Assembly (NCBI GenBank): GCA_903922465.1 | Contig: CAIXTV010000096.1 | Span: 1 to 36,062 of the forward strand | Length of the DNA: 36,062 bases | Origin: an uncultured bacterium | GTDB taxonomy: Bacteria; Bacteroidota; Bacteroidia; Bacteroidales; CAIXTV01 | Reading direction: 5' to 3' | Part shown: positions 1-9,845 of the stretch, piece after piece | Numbering within the stretch: the first letter of the stretch is position 1 | How the letters are laid out: the number at the start of each line of letters is the position of its first letter | Made by a program: the position numbers and the translations under genes | The notes under the pieces: model-generated | Seen by the model: the letters and a program-made list of their open reading frames with translations, nothing else | What the model was told of the DNA's origin: nothing | Database searches by the model: none

Positions 1-2979
1 CCATTAGCAACAACAGTTGGAACTCTCTATTATTATTGTGAAGTAAGCGGAGATTGCGGAATACCACAATCCACTGCAGTGTCGGGAGCATTTATTGTAA
101 ATACAATACCTGATACTCCATCCAATACTACGCCTCTCGCTAATCAAACAATTAATAGTGGACATTCTACTATCCTTTCTGCAAGTGGCACAGGCACACT
201 AGGCTGGTATAGTGCATCAACCGGTAATGAATGGTTGGGAGGCGGAGTAAATTATACAACTCCTGCATTAACTACCAATACTACTTATTATGTGCAGGAT
301 AGCACTATTTGTGGAGTAAGTGCAACAAGAACTGCTATTGCTGTAGAAGTAGTATGCATTGTAAATATCCCTGATACAAACTTTAAAACAGCATTATTAG
401 CAATAGCAGGACTTGATGCAAACAGCGATGGCGAAATTCAATGCTCTGAAGCAACGGCTTACACTGGAACAATAAATGTAGATGCTAAAGGGATTGCAGA
501 TCTATCAGGTATTGAATCTTTTACCAGTATTGCTAATTTGATTTGTAGCAACAATAGTTTGAATGCTTTAAATCTTTCATCCAATTCGCTCCTTACTTAT
601 CTTGATTGTTCCTTCAACCAGCTGACAAGTCTGGATGTTTCATCCAATACACATCTGACTAATCTGCAATGCGGTTACAATAGTTTAACCAGTTTAAATG
701 TTTCTTCTCTTACTTCTCTTAATGAATTGGCATGTAATGCAAACCAACTGACAAACCTCAATTTGTCATCCAATACAGCACTTACAAAATTAGAATGTAG
801 TTCAAACGCCTTAACTAGTTTAAATGTTTCAGGTCTTACCCTGCTTGTTGATTTATATTGTTTCAACAATCAATTGACAAATTTATATGTTTTAGCCAAT
901 GCATCGATTGGTATTTTAGAGTGTGATCAAAATTTATTAACCAGTTTAGATGTTACAGGCCTGACTTCTTTATATTATGTAACCTGCTATAACAATCAAC
1001 TTACAACTTTAGATTTTTCTTCAAATACTTCGCTTAGAGGATTGTATTGTAACGACAATTTATTAACAAGCTTGAATGTGAAAAATGGTAACAATACCAA
1101 CTTTCCGTACTTTGACTTTGATGCAACATACAATCCCGGCTTAAGCTGCATACAGGTGGATAATGCAGCATATTCAACTGCCAACTGGACACAAATAGAT
1201 GCCGGAGCAAGCTTTAGTACTAACTGCACACCGCCATGTATTGTAAACATCCCTGATGCAAATTTTAAAGCACAATTGTTGGCTGATGTAACTATCAATA
1301 CAAATAACGATGGCGAAATTCAATGCTCTGAAGCAACTGCTTTTACAGGTGTAATTCATGCTTACACTGAGGGTGAAAACGTTGCTGATATGACCGGTAT
1401 TGAAGCATTTACAAATGCCACTGAATTATATTGTGGTGGAAATACTTTTACAACTATAAATCTTTCATCAAATACAGCCCTCCAACGTTTATATTGTAAC
1501 GATAATGATTTAAGCACTTTAGATCTTTCATCTAATACAGCTCTTGAATATCTCGATTGTAACTCAAGTTCATTAACAAGTATAAATGTTACCGGACTAA
1601 CATCTCTTACTTATATTGATTGCTCATACAATCAACTCACAGGGCTTGATGTTTCAACCAATACAGCTCTACTAACACTCAATTGTAAAGACAATTCATT
1701 AACAAGCCTGAATGTTTCAGGTTTTACAGCACTTACATCTATTAATTGCTCATACAATCAACTCACAGGGCTTGATGTTTCAACAAATTCAGCTCTCCAA
1801 ACACTCAATTGTTACACCAATTCATTAACAAGTTTGAATGTTTTGGGTCTGAATAATCTGATTGAGATTAACGTTGGACATAACCAACTTTCAACTTTAA
1901 ATCTTTCTGGACTAACTTCACTTAATAAGATTGTCGTTTATTACAACCAACTAGCATCTATAAATCTTAACGGTTTTACTTCTCTTGCTTACATTGATTG
2001 CTCGAGTAATCAATTTTCAAATTTGAATTTTTCCGGGATTGGTCTTACTTCTCTTACTGAGATTTACTGTAACTCAAATCTGTTAACCAGTCTAAATGTT
2101 TCTGGTCTTACAACTCTCAATGAAATTGATTGCTACAATAATCAATTGACGAATTTAGATTTTTCTTCTAATACAGCTATACAGTATTTGTATTGTATGA
2201 ATAATTTATTGACAAGTTTAAATGTGAAAAATGGATATAATACAATTATGTCAGATTTCAGAGCAACCAATAATCCTAACTTAAGTTGTATTCAGGTGGA
2301 TGATGCAGCTTATTCAACTGCCAACTGGACAAATATTGATGCTGGAGCGGGTTATAGCACCAATTGTGCACCCACAACACGTACATTGAATCTGAAACTA
2401 TTTCTGGAAGGTCTTTATGCTGGAAACGGATTGATGAACGAAGCTATGGATGGGAATACCGGGGCACCTCAATGGGGTGATGGAATTGCTGATAAAATCC
2501 AGGTAGACCTGTATGAAGAAAATGCACCCTATGCACCCATTGGGGTGAGTATTAGCGGCATTAATTTGGCTGATAGCGGCTTTGCCTCTTTCAATGTTGC
2601 TCAAACCCTTAATGGTAATTACTTCATCAAAGTTAGCAATCGTAATCATTTACAAACATGGTCTGCAATTGCCATACCCTTTAATACCAATCCTGTTGTT
2701 TATGACTTTACTTCAGATATGATGCAAGCTTATGGCACTGACGCACAAGTTATGATTGCACCAAATATATATGCTTTCTATTTAGGCGATTTAGATCAGG
2801 GAGGCTGGGTTGATGCAGATGATTTTAATTTATTTGAGCCGGATCTTACAATGGGAGCAACCGGATTTTATATTTCTGATTTTAACGGCAGTGGATGGGT
2901 CGATGCGGATGACTTTAACCTATTTGAGCCAAGATTAACAATGGGAGTGGCTGCACAATATCCGGCGAAAAAGAAATAA
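1..2979 (+). CDS. Secreted leucine-rich-repeat protein with dockerin-like C-terminus (5' partial)
   Basis: The reading frame is open from base 1, so the gene starts outside the window; the GTG at 79 is only an internal valine codon. About 992 codons are visible. An Ig-like segment (bases 1-350) is followed by two copies of one module. Each begins with an NIPD-NFK cap containing DGEIQCSEATA (near 355 and 1237) and continues as leucine-rich repeats of 21 residues (LTSL-V-x-NT-LxxLxC-x-NQ). Each ends in a cap containing LSCIQVD-AAYSTANW. The last ~70 residues hold two near-identical acidic loops, DLDQGGWVDADD and DFNGSGWVDADD, which resemble dockerin or EF-hand calcium loops. The protein ends AAQYPAKKK with no T9SS sorting domain. 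It is probably a cell-surface adhesion or scaffold protein; the LRR assignment is firm, the function is inferred. Confidence 0.85.
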   Translation, partial: PLATTVGTLYYYCEVSGDCGIPQSTAVSGAFIVNTIPDTPSNTTPLANQTINSGHSTILSASGTGTLGWYSASTGNEWLGGGVNYTTPALTTNTTYYVQDSTICGVSATRTAIAVEVVCIVNIPDTNFKTALLAIAGLDANSDGEIQCSEATAYTGTINVDAKGIADLSGIESFTSIANLICSNNSLNALNLSSNSLLTYLDCSFNQLTSLDVSSNTHLTNLQCGYNSLTSLNVSSLTSLNELACNANQLTNLNLSSNTALTKLECSSNALTSLNVSGLTLLVDLYCFNNQLTNLYVLANASIGILECDQNLLTSLDVTGLTSLYYVTCYNNQLTTLDFSSNTSLRGLYCNDNLLTSLNVKNGNNTNFPYFDFDATYNPGLSCIQVDNAAYSTANWTQIDAGASFSTNCTPPCIVNIPDANFKAQLLADVTINTNNDGEIQCSEATAFTGVIHAYTEGENVADMTGIEAFTNATELYCGGNTFTTINLSSNTALQRLYCNDNDLSTLDLSSNTALEYLDCNSSSLTSINVTGLTSLTYIDCSYNQLTGLDVSTNTALLTLNCKDNSLTSLNVSGFTALTSINCSYNQLTGLDVSTNSALQTLNCYTNSLTSLNVLGLNNLIEINVGHNQLSTLNLSGLTSLNKIVVYYNQLASINLNGFTSLAYIDCSSNQFSNLNFSGIGLTSLTEIYCNSNLLTSLNVSGLTTLNEIDCYNNQLTNLDFSSNTAIQYLYCMNNLLTSLNVKNGYNTIMSDFRATNNPNLSCIQVDDAAYSTANWTNIDAGAGYSTNCAPTTRTLNLKLFLEGLYAGNGLMNEAMDGNTGAPQWGDGIADKIQVDLYEENAPYAPIGVSISGINLADSGFASFNVAQTLNGNYFIKVSNRNHLQTWSAIAIPFNTNPVVYDFTSDMMQAYGTDAQVMIAPNIYAFYLGDLDQGGWVDADDFNLFEPDLTMGATGFYISDFNGSGWVDADDFNLFEPRLTMGVAAQYPAKKK

Positions 2980-3030
2980 TGGTAGAAGTTTATCAACATA
3001 TAAAAAGTTAACCTTAGTGTTAGCAAGTAA

Positions 3031-3083
3031 GGCTTCGACAAGCTCAGCGACCGAATGCTGGTGGTTGAACCTGTCGAAACCAC
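3031..3083. repeat. REP-like pair of inverted palindromic repeats
   Basis: GCTTCGACAAGCTCAGCGAC (3032-3051) and TGGTTGAACCTGTCGAAACC (3062-3081) are imperfect inverted copies of each other. A third single copy lies at 3460-3483. Elements of this type are dispersed in many Bacteroidota genomes. The pair sits exactly where the orphan sorting-domain ORF begins. Confidence 0.75.
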
Positions 3084-3396
3084 TTCTTATGAATTCGCTT
3101 TCACATCAGAAAACATTGTGGGTAGATTCTTCATCCGCTTCGGTGACATCAATGTTCCATTAAGTGTTTCAGATGTAAAAGTATATACTAATGACCATGA
3201 ATTACACATCATTGCACAGACAGGAGAAGAAATCCAACAAGTAGAAGTCTATTCATTGACCGGTGCTTGTGTGTATTCATCTAAACTTGCTGGAAGCAAT
3301 GTGTTTAATTCAACATTAGATTTATCGGCTGACATTTACCTTGTGAGAGTTAAAACATCTTTAGCAACTCAGAATGTGAAAGTGAACTGGAAATAA
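3055..3396 (+). pseudogene. Orphan T9SS sorting-domain fragment
   Basis: This 113-codon frame has no signal peptide. Its ATG lies inside the REP-like element, whose translation gives the first ~10 residues. After that it reads like the end of a T9SS cargo: a beta strand ending GRFFIRFG, then a C-terminal domain with VEVYSLTGACVYSSKL, a DLSADIYLVRVKT strand and the end NVKVNWK. It shares the frame of the upstream LRR gene, but stops at 2977, 2983, 3001 and 3028 separate them. Without a secretion signal it cannot be exported. The likely reading is the 3' remnant of a gene whose 5' part was lost. Fusion to the LRR gene by read-through is less likely. Confidence 0.65.
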
Positions 3397-3417
3397 TTCC
3401 TTGCATTATCCTTCAAT

Positions 3418-3454
3418 AAAAAAAGAGCGACATTTTCATGTCGCTCTTTTTTTT
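3418..3454 (+). terminator. Intrinsic terminator
   Basis: A perfect 13-bp stem, AAAAGAGCGACAT (3421-3433) with ATGTCGCTCTTTT (3438-3450), has the loop TTTC and is followed by more T. It lies 22 bases after the sorting-domain fragment. Confidence 0.9.
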
Positions 3455-3678
3455 CGTGCGGTGGTTGAGCTTGTTGAAACCAGTCTGTGACGAAGCAATG
3501 ACGGTAGGAATTAGGATGGATGAAAGCGTAGCGGGACGCTACGCTTAAGAGGGGCAAATGAAAGCGTTTTCATTCAATCTGCAGTTGCAGATAATGCTCA
3601 AACAAGTGTTTACACCCTTTTCGGGATAGTGTCATTAAAATATCCTTAGACCCCAGCCAATAGGGGAATGGCTAAATT
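3455..3678. repeat. Intergenic region with REP-like copy and a second hairpin
   Basis: A single REP-like copy (3460-3483, containing GGTTGAGCTTGTTGAAACC) is followed by sequence of a common dispersed type (GTGACGAAGCAATGACG, 3486-3502). A perfect 10-bp hairpin follows, AAGCGTAGCG / CGCTACGCTT (3524-3546, loop GGA). No T-run follows on either strand, so it is not a convincing terminator for the minus-strand dehydrogenase. No gene was seen. Confidence 0.6.
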
Positions 3679-4668
3679 CTATATCATACTTGCATCATCC
3701 CACTGCCGGAAAGGATCGTTAAAGGCTAAACGAATTTTCTCAGCCAACACAAGCGAAAGCTTGACCTTGGATTCTTGAGTCCATCCTGCAATATGAGGGG
3801 AAAGTATTACCTTTTCGCTCTGCAACAACCATTGGAAGTCCTGTGGCAATGCGGTAGAGGCAAGGTTCTCGAATGAATGACTTTCGTATTCGAGTACATC
3901 GAGAGCTGCTCCCAATATCTTCCCGGATTTTAGGTTGGAAACAAGATCGGTGGTCTTCACCACCTTGCCACGTGAGGTGTTGATAAGGTAGATGTTTTTC
4001 TTAAAACGATTGATAAAAGCATCGTCTACCATATAGTGGGTTTCATCGGTTAGGGGCACATGCAGGCTGATGATGTCGGCAGTTTCAAACACTTCTTCGA
4101 GACTCACTTCTTTTACCGATTTATTAGAATAATTGAATTTGTATTTATCAAAAGCAATGATGTTGGGTTTAAAACCCAGCAAACGTTCTGAAAAGGCGGT
4201 GCCCATATTGCCGTAGCCAATAATGGCAACGGTTTTGTTTTTAATCTCGGTTCCACGATTGCCTTCGCGGTTCCAAATGCCTTTACGTACTTCGCGGTCG
4301 GCATTTATCAGGTGATTTAGCATCGCCAACAACATTCCCATGGCATGTTCCGCCACAGCATCCCGGTTGCCTTCCGGCGAATTAAAACACTCTATGTTCT
4401 TGCTTTTGGCATAGGCTTCATCAATGCTTTCCATACCCGCACCGACTCTGCCAATAAACCGCAGATTATGCGCTTTTGATAAGATTTCTTCATCAAGCAA
4501 AATACGGCTGCGAATGATAATGCCATAGTATTCGCCTATTATCTCCATCAATTGTTCGCGCGTTATTTCAGGAATATGCTCGCTCTCGAAACCAAGTTCA
4601 TTAATGTCATCAATGAGTTGTGGATGGGCAGAGTCGACAAAGAGTACCTTTTGTTTTGGGAGAATCAT
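3679..4668 (-). CDS. D-isomer-specific 2-hydroxyacid dehydrogenase (phosphoglycerate-dehydrogenase-like)
   Basis: This 329-residue NAD-dependent oxidoreductase has the two-domain fold of the family. Visible are the nucleotide-binding loop GYGNMG (151-156), the acidic residue D174 after the second strand of the NAD fold, and the family catalytic trio R233 (in NTSRGK), E262 (in DVLEYE) and H292 (in SPHIAGW). It lacks the C-terminal ACT domain of long serine-regulated PGDHs. 3-phosphoglycerate is a plausible substrate, but glyoxylate, hydroxypyruvate or another 2-keto acid cannot be excluded. Its ATG overlaps the TGA of the upstream flippase by four bases (ATGA, 4665-4668), so the two genes are probably translationally coupled. 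Confidence 0.85.
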   Translation of the reverse strand: MILPKQKVLFVDSAHPQLIDDINELGFESEHIPEITREQLMEIIGEYYGIIIRSRILLDEEILSKAHNLRFIGRVGAGMESIDEAYAKSKNIECFNSPEGNRDAVAEHAMGMLLAMLNHLINADREVRKGIWNREGNRGTEIKNKTVAIIGYGNMGTAFSERLLGFKPNIIAFDKYKFNYSNKSVKEVSLEEVFETADIISLHVPLTDETHYMVDDAFINRFKKNIYLINTSRGKVVKTTDLVSNLKSGKILGAALDVLEYESHSFENLASTALPQDFQWLLQSEKVILSPHIAGWTQESKVKLSLVLAEKIRLAFNDPFRQWDDASMI

Positions 4669-6146
4669 TTTGAATGAATTAATTGATGAAGATTCCGTTT
4701 TTCAACAAACCAGATAATTGCAGCATAGACAATCAGCAGTAATCCGTTTAGAATTAATTTTAAGGCGATGTGAGGCAGGAATTGCGCATACCAAAGACTA
4801 AAGAAATAAAAGATAACCGACAGCAAAATGAAGGAAACCAACTTAACTACATTATAGGGTATGGGATAGTGTTTCTGCCCAATGATAAACGAAACGACCA
4901 TCATCGAGAGATAACAAATAAAGGTAGTCCAAGCGGCTCCTAAATATCCAATAAGGGGGATTAAAATGAAGTTGAGAATAAGTGTAAGCAGGGCGCCGCC
5001 TATTGAGATATAGGCACCATAAGAGGTTTTATCGGTCAATTTATACCATACCGAAAGGTTATAGAATATACCCAGAAAGATGTTTGCTAATAGCAATATG
5101 GGAACGATTTTCAAACCTTCATAATATTCCTTTCCTACAAAAAACTTTACCAATTCCATCATCAGGGTTATGCCCAGAAACATAAACGAACAGGCTATGA
5201 CGAAGTATTTCATCACTTCAGCATAGGTCTTTTGAGCATCTGCAAACTTGGCTTGGGAAAAGAAGAAAGGTTCGGCTGCATATTTAAAAGCCTGAATAAA
5301 GATGGTTATCATGATAGATATTTTATAACAAGCACTGTAGATGCCCACCTGAGCCGAGGCTATCTCTTGTGGCGAAAGGTACTTTATCATGATGCGGTCG
5401 AAGGTTTCGTTTACTATTCCTGCCAGGCCGAAGATTAATAGTGGAAAGGCATAGGTAAACATCTTGCGGAATAGCGTATAATCGAACTTTAAGGAAAAGC
5501 TGACAATGTCGGGCAGAAGTAAAACAATGGTGAATAAACTGGCAATAAGATTGGCAATGAAGATATAACCCACCCCAATGGAAGGGTGATAAATAAAGCT
5601 CACAATGCTGGTGAGTATGTTGTTTTTCAACAACCAAGGGCAAAGTAAAAGGAAGAATACATTCAGGCCAACATTCATTCCAATGTTCAGCATTTTGATG
5701 GTGGCAAAACGTTTGGCTTTATTCTGCTGCCTTAATAAGGCAAAGGGGATGGATGAGAAGGCATCTAAAGCAATTACAAGGGCAAACCACACAATATACT
5801 CGGGATGCTGAGGGTAGTGTAAAAGATTGGCAATGGGTCCAGAGAAGGATAACATCACAACGATAAATAACACACAAACGGCAAATATTGAAGTTAAGGT
5901 GGTAGAATACACCTTATGTAAGTCGTTTTCTTTCTCAGCAAAACGGAAGAAAGCTGTTTCCATCCCAAACATCAGAATAACATATAATAATGATACGTAA
6001 GCATACATTTCTCCTACCACTCCATATTCAGTAGGGATGAAGATGCGTGTATGAAGAGGCACCAATAAATAGTTGAGCAAGCGTCCTAAGATGCTGCTTA
6101 CGCCATAAACGGCTGTTTGTCCTGCAAGTTTCTTAATTGAATTCAA
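4665..6146 (-). CDS. Polysaccharide/lipid-linked oligosaccharide flippase (Wzx/MOP family)
   Basis: This 493-residue integral membrane protein has about 12-14 hydrophobic segments. Its N-terminus (KKLAGQTAVYGVSSILGRLL, then LVPLHTR-F) is characteristic of Bacteroidota MOP-superfamily flippases, which move lipid-linked sugar units across the inner membrane. The frame has no ATG near the expected N-terminus. A TTG at 6144-6146 gives the usual family start, and a TAnnTTTG box at 6172-6179 leaves a short leader of roughly 20 bases. A non-ATG start would keep expression low. It is the first gene of a two-gene operon with the dehydrogenase. No glycosyltransferases adjoin it, so its substrate is unknown. 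Confidence 0.85.
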   Translation of the reverse strand: MNSIKKLAGQTAVYGVSSILGRLLNYLLVPLHTRIFIPTEYGVVGEMYAYVSLLYVILMFGMETAFFRFAEKENDLHKVYSTTLTSIFAVCVLFIVVMLSFSGPIANLLHYPQHPEYIVWFALVIALDAFSSIPFALLRQQNKAKRFATIKMLNIGMNVGLNVFFLLLCPWLLKNNILTSIVSFIYHPSIGVGYIFIANLIASLFTIVLLLPDIVSFSLKFDYTLFRKMFTYAFPLLIFGLAGIVNETFDRIMIKYLSPQEIASAQVGIYSACYKISIMITIFIQAFKYAAEPFFFSQAKFADAQKTYAEVMKYFVIACSFMFLGITLMMELVKFFVGKEYYEGLKIVPILLLANIFLGIFYNLSVWYKLTDKTSYGAYISIGGALLTLILNFILIPLIGYLGAAWTTFICYLSMMVVSFIIGQKHYPIPYNVVKLVSFILLSVIFYFFSLWYAQFLPHIALKLILNGLLLIVYAAIIWFVEKRNLHQLIHSK

Positions 6147-6171
6147 AAAGTGATGGTTTTCAAAATGAAGG

Positions 6172-6179
6172 CAAAGTTA
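6172..6179 (-). promoter_or_regulatory. -7 promoter box (TAACTTTG) for the flippase operon
   Basis: This is an exact match to the Bacteroidota TAnnTTTG box, 25 bases before the proposed TTG start on the minus strand. No clear -33 TTTG was found. The region is divergent with gap. Confidence 0.55.
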
Positions 6180-6247
6180 GGGAATTTATTATTCTAGCCT
6201 AATTTCAATATTATTAATACTATTATTTTAATTGAATGAAAAAATGT

Positions 6248-6255
6248 AATTTTGC
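6248..6255 (+). promoter_or_regulatory. -7 promoter box (TAATTTTG) for gap
   Basis: This is an exact TAnnTTTG match 33 bases before the gap ATG. A degenerate TTTT at 6226-6229 stands in for the -33 box at an 18-base spacing. Confidence 0.6.
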
Positions 6256-6264
6256 AGCCAATAA

Positions 6265-7293
<1,029 letters not shown>

Positions 7294-7352
7294 AAGAAAG
7301 ACTTTTAGGCTGAAGACTTTTAGCCTATTAGAATGGAAATATATTTTAAGTG

Positions 7353-7393
7353 AAAAAGGAAAGGCTGTCCATCGAGACAGCCTTTCCTTTTTT
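7353..7393. terminator. Bidirectional terminator between gap and the rubrerythrin gene
   Basis: A perfect 17-bp stem (7353-7369 with 7376-7392) has the loop CATCGA, with A-runs on the left and T-runs on the right, so it works in both directions. It directly abuts the TAG stop (7394-7396) of the convergent minus-strand gene. Confidence 0.93.
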
Positions 7394-8413
7394 CTATGGT
7401 TGAAGTATCTTGATATATTGCTTTTTAGAAGTAGAGCATATATCACATTCATTTGGGGCTCCTTTGCTTGAATAAGTAGCACCACACTTGGGGCATACGT
7501 AATATTCTAAGGAAAGGGATTTCACATCATTCTTATCAAGTGCTTCGAGGGCCTTTTTGTACAAATCCTGATGCTGCATTTCTACATCATGAGCATACAA
7601 AAAAGTAATTCCAGCATTTTTTATACTTTCTTTTTCGGCATCCTTCATAAAATTAGGATACATTGTTTCAACCTCATAAGTTTCACCTTTAAGGGCATCT
7701 TCAAGGTTTTCTTTTGTCGATTTTATGTCGAAGGGAGGAGCAACAAAATCATCAGGAGTAACTCCCAATTGTTTTAGCACTTCTTTGTGATTGGCTGCAT
7801 GAATTTCTTCGGCTTTTGAAGTGGCAGCAAATAAAGCAGCAATTTGAGCAAAGCCTTCATCTTTTGCTTTAGCTGAATATGCTTTATACTTTGCTGAAGC
7901 AGTAGATTCTCCCTTAAAAGCATCTTTTAAATCCTGAATGGTGCTCGATGCCTTGGTAGTATCAGAAGCGATAGTGGTATTTCCTGAAAACCCAATTAAA
8001 TGGTCATACACTATCTTTCCACCCAAATAGCCTGTGATGCCCACTGATATAGTCCCTACGAAAACTAAGGAAAACACCAGCCATTTAAGTGGCGACTGTT
8101 CTTTTTTCTTTATTAGAAGATAAATGCGCAACGCGCTTGCAGCAAGCATGACAAACATGGTGATTTTTGCAAACAGCTCGTGGTTTTCTTTTAATTCGCC
8201 TGCAGCGCCTTTAAATTCGGGAGTGAAAAACTCACCCGTAAAGTATCCTGCAAAAGCGCCCAGGGTTCCTAATACCAATAGATAAAGCCCTGCTTTAGAT
8301 AAACAATGTTCCTTTTTATAAAAAAGGTAAACGAAATCAAATACAAACCCTGTAATCAGCAAAGCAACAGGGAAGTGTACGATGAGTGGATGGAAATGGC
8401 TTGTGTCGAACAT
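7394..8413 (-). CDS. Membrane-anchored rubrerythrin (DUF2231 domain fused to rubrerythrin and rubredoxin)
   Basis: In this 339-residue fusion, residues 1-140 form a DUF2231-type domain with four membrane segments. It begins HPLIVHFPVALL and holds four histidines (H8, H13, H78, H138) that could be metal or heme ligands. After a short linker, residues 160-295 form a rubrerythrin diiron bundle: E169 in KGES, E202-x-x-H205, E244 in KGET and E278-x-x-H281. The C-terminus is a rubredoxin-like knuckle, C307PKC310 and C323DIC326. Rubrerythrins reduce hydrogen peroxide using electrons that reach the diiron site through the rubredoxin centre. Here the enzyme is tethered to the inner membrane, so electrons might come from the quinone pool; that is inference. 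Monocistronic. Confidence 0.87.
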   Translation of the reverse strand: MFDTSHFHPLIVHFPVALLITGFVFDFVYLFYKKEHCLSKAGLYLLVLGTLGAFAGYFTGEFFTPEFKGAAGELKENHELFAKITMFVMLAASALRIYLLIKKKEQSPLKWLVFSLVFVGTISVGITGYLGGKIVYDHLIGFSGNTTIASDTTKASSTIQDLKDAFKGESTASAKYKAYSAKAKDEGFAQIAALFAATSKAEEIHAANHKEVLKQLGVTPDDFVAPPFDIKSTKENLEDALKGETYEVETMYPNFMKDAEKESIKNAGITFLYAHDVEMQHQDLYKKALEALDKNDVKSLSLEYYVCPKCGATYSSKGAPNECDICSTSKKQYIKILQP

Positions 8414-8535
8414 AATAAATTGGTTTTAAAATTAATGCTATAAAATTAGGGGAAATATTCATCATCAAGACATTTCGCTTGAAATATATTTTTAATTTTG
8501 ATTTAAACGGCATTGATAGGTATTAATATAAAGAA

Positions 8536-8568
8536 AAAGATTCCATCTTTTCGAAAGAGGGAATCTTT
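8536..8568 (-). terminator. Intrinsic terminator of the P1 gene
   Basis: AAAGATTCC (8536-8544) pairs with GGAATCTTT (8560-8568), with an inner TCTTT/AAAGA extension across one mismatch. Read on the minus strand it is followed by TTTTTCTTTAT. It lies about 40 bases past the P1 stop. Confidence 0.8.
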
Positions 8569-8604
8569 GCCAGCTACTAAAGCCAAATGCCTAAAGCCTA
8601 ATAT

Positions 8605-9582
8605 CTAATTAACCACATCAATTACGATTTCACCATCATCGGTGGTGCTCGTATTGGCAATAAAGAAAAAGCGGTTTGTTATTAAACCGAGTGTACTCAT
8701 CTCGATATCAAATTCTTCTTCAGGATGTAAAATATAAGGTTCTTCCGGAATAACAGGATTTGCCTTGGTGGCTCCTGTGAATAATGCTAAGTTGGTAATC
8801 CCTGAATTGTAAACTCTGATTTTTGTAGTCGGTAAAAATGCAAAGCCGGCTTCTTTAATAGTATTCTTAATAAGTTCGATAGTTAACTCTTCACTTTCGC
8901 CGCCATCGGCTTTGGGTGTCGATTTGATAATTTCTTCCAAATCAAAATAGCTGCAAATGGTGTCAGGTTTATCAGGATAATTTTTAATAAGATCGCCTAA
9001 AGTGGAAAACATAGCCGATGCACAAATCTTCCTTTTTGATTTTAATAAAGCCGACAAATCTCTCACCAATTTTTGCTTGGCTACATGTTCGGCGCTTAAA
9101 GTGCCATAATCAGTTAAAAAAGCATTCACCAATGCTTTGGCATCGTCTAGCGAACCGTCAATATCACAAGCTTTATGCAAGGCTTCAATAAATGTAATGC
9201 GTTCGGCATAGCTTCCTGTCCTGAAAGGCTCGTGCCCATTGGGGAAAATAGAATCATGCTTTTTCGAATCTTTAGGATACACTTTTTTAACTGCTGTATC
9301 CCAAGCATCATAGCCTGTTGCAGACGCATCCTTCCACATCTTTACGATGGCTTTGGTGGTGCCTTGCGAATCGTTTAAAGCAAATTTATAAGAAACATAG
9401 GTATCGTGAAAACTGATACGAATAGGATGAAAAATAGTATACATAGGACCAATGATGGGATCCAAAGGAATGGCGCCCAATTTTAAATCGAAATCCAAGG
9501 AAATCTTTTCCATTTTTTTACAGCTATTTTTAGTGGCCGATTCAATAGGGTTTCTTGCGTATATCCAAATTAACTTTGACAT
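8605..9582 (-). CDS. Unknown protein P1: helical domain plus C-terminal beta domain, next to the 41-bp array
   Basis: This 325-residue protein belongs to no family I can name. It has no signal peptide or membrane segment. Residues ~60-250 look helical (alternating charged and aliphatic stretches such as EHVAKQKLVRDLSALLKSKR). They include FPNGHEPFRTGSYAERI (113-129) and YFDL (212-215). Residues 253-325 are beta-rich (TKIRVYNSGITNLALFTG ... RFFFIANTS ... GEIVIDVV). P2 at 21512-22459 has the same length, YFNL at the same residues 212-215 and a matching beta tail starting at 250. I infer that they are distant paralogs or analogues. P1 has its own promoter box and terminator, and a tandem array lies 263 bases upstream. 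Function unknown. Confidence 0.8.
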   Translation of the reverse strand: MSKLIWIYARNPIESATKNSCKKMEKISLDFDLKLGAIPLDPIIGPMYTIFHPIRISFHDTYVSYKFALNDSQGTTKAIVKMWKDASATGYDAWDTAVKKVYPKDSKKHDSIFPNGHEPFRTGSYAERITFIEALHKACDIDGSLDDAKALVNAFLTDYGTLSAEHVAKQKLVRDLSALLKSKRKICASAMFSTLGDLIKNYPDKPDTICSYFDLEEIIKSTPKADGGESEELTIELIKNTIKEAGFAFLPTTKIRVYNSGITNLALFTGATKANPVIPEEPYILHPEEEFDIEMSTLGLITNRFFFIANTSTTDDGEIVIDVVN

Positions 9583-9626
9583 AAATTTATTTTTTATTAC
9601 GATTATTTAATTTAAAAATTTGTTGG

Positions 9627-9634
9627 CAAAGTTA
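9627..9634 (-). promoter_or_regulatory. Promoter of P1: TAACTTTG -7 box with upstream TTG/TTTG
   Basis: This is an exact TAnnTTTG match on the minus strand. An ATTG lies 18 bases upstream (9653-9656) and a TTTG 23 bases upstream (9658-9661). The start codon is 44 bases downstream. The promoter lies between the array and the gene, so P1 does not need read-through from the array. Confidence 0.65.
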
Positions 9635-9845
9635 AACTTTTATTTCGAATAACAATACAAACAATGAAAAATGTTATTTTTTTTTATCAACAATGCTAAT
9701 CTCCCCCTTAGATAAATTATCAGAAGAGCGCTTTAAGCAAACTTCAGCATCATTTGAATTCATCAATAAATAATCATCTATAAATTTTTAATTAATTGAT
9801 ATACTGACACAAAGTGTGGGAAATAAAACAAAAATAAAGAATGAT

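Noticed and set aside
2977-3396. LRR protein continuing into the sorting-domain fragment by read-through
   Set aside because: They share a frame, but at least four stop codons and a repeat element lie between them, and the LRR protein already has a complete-looking tail.
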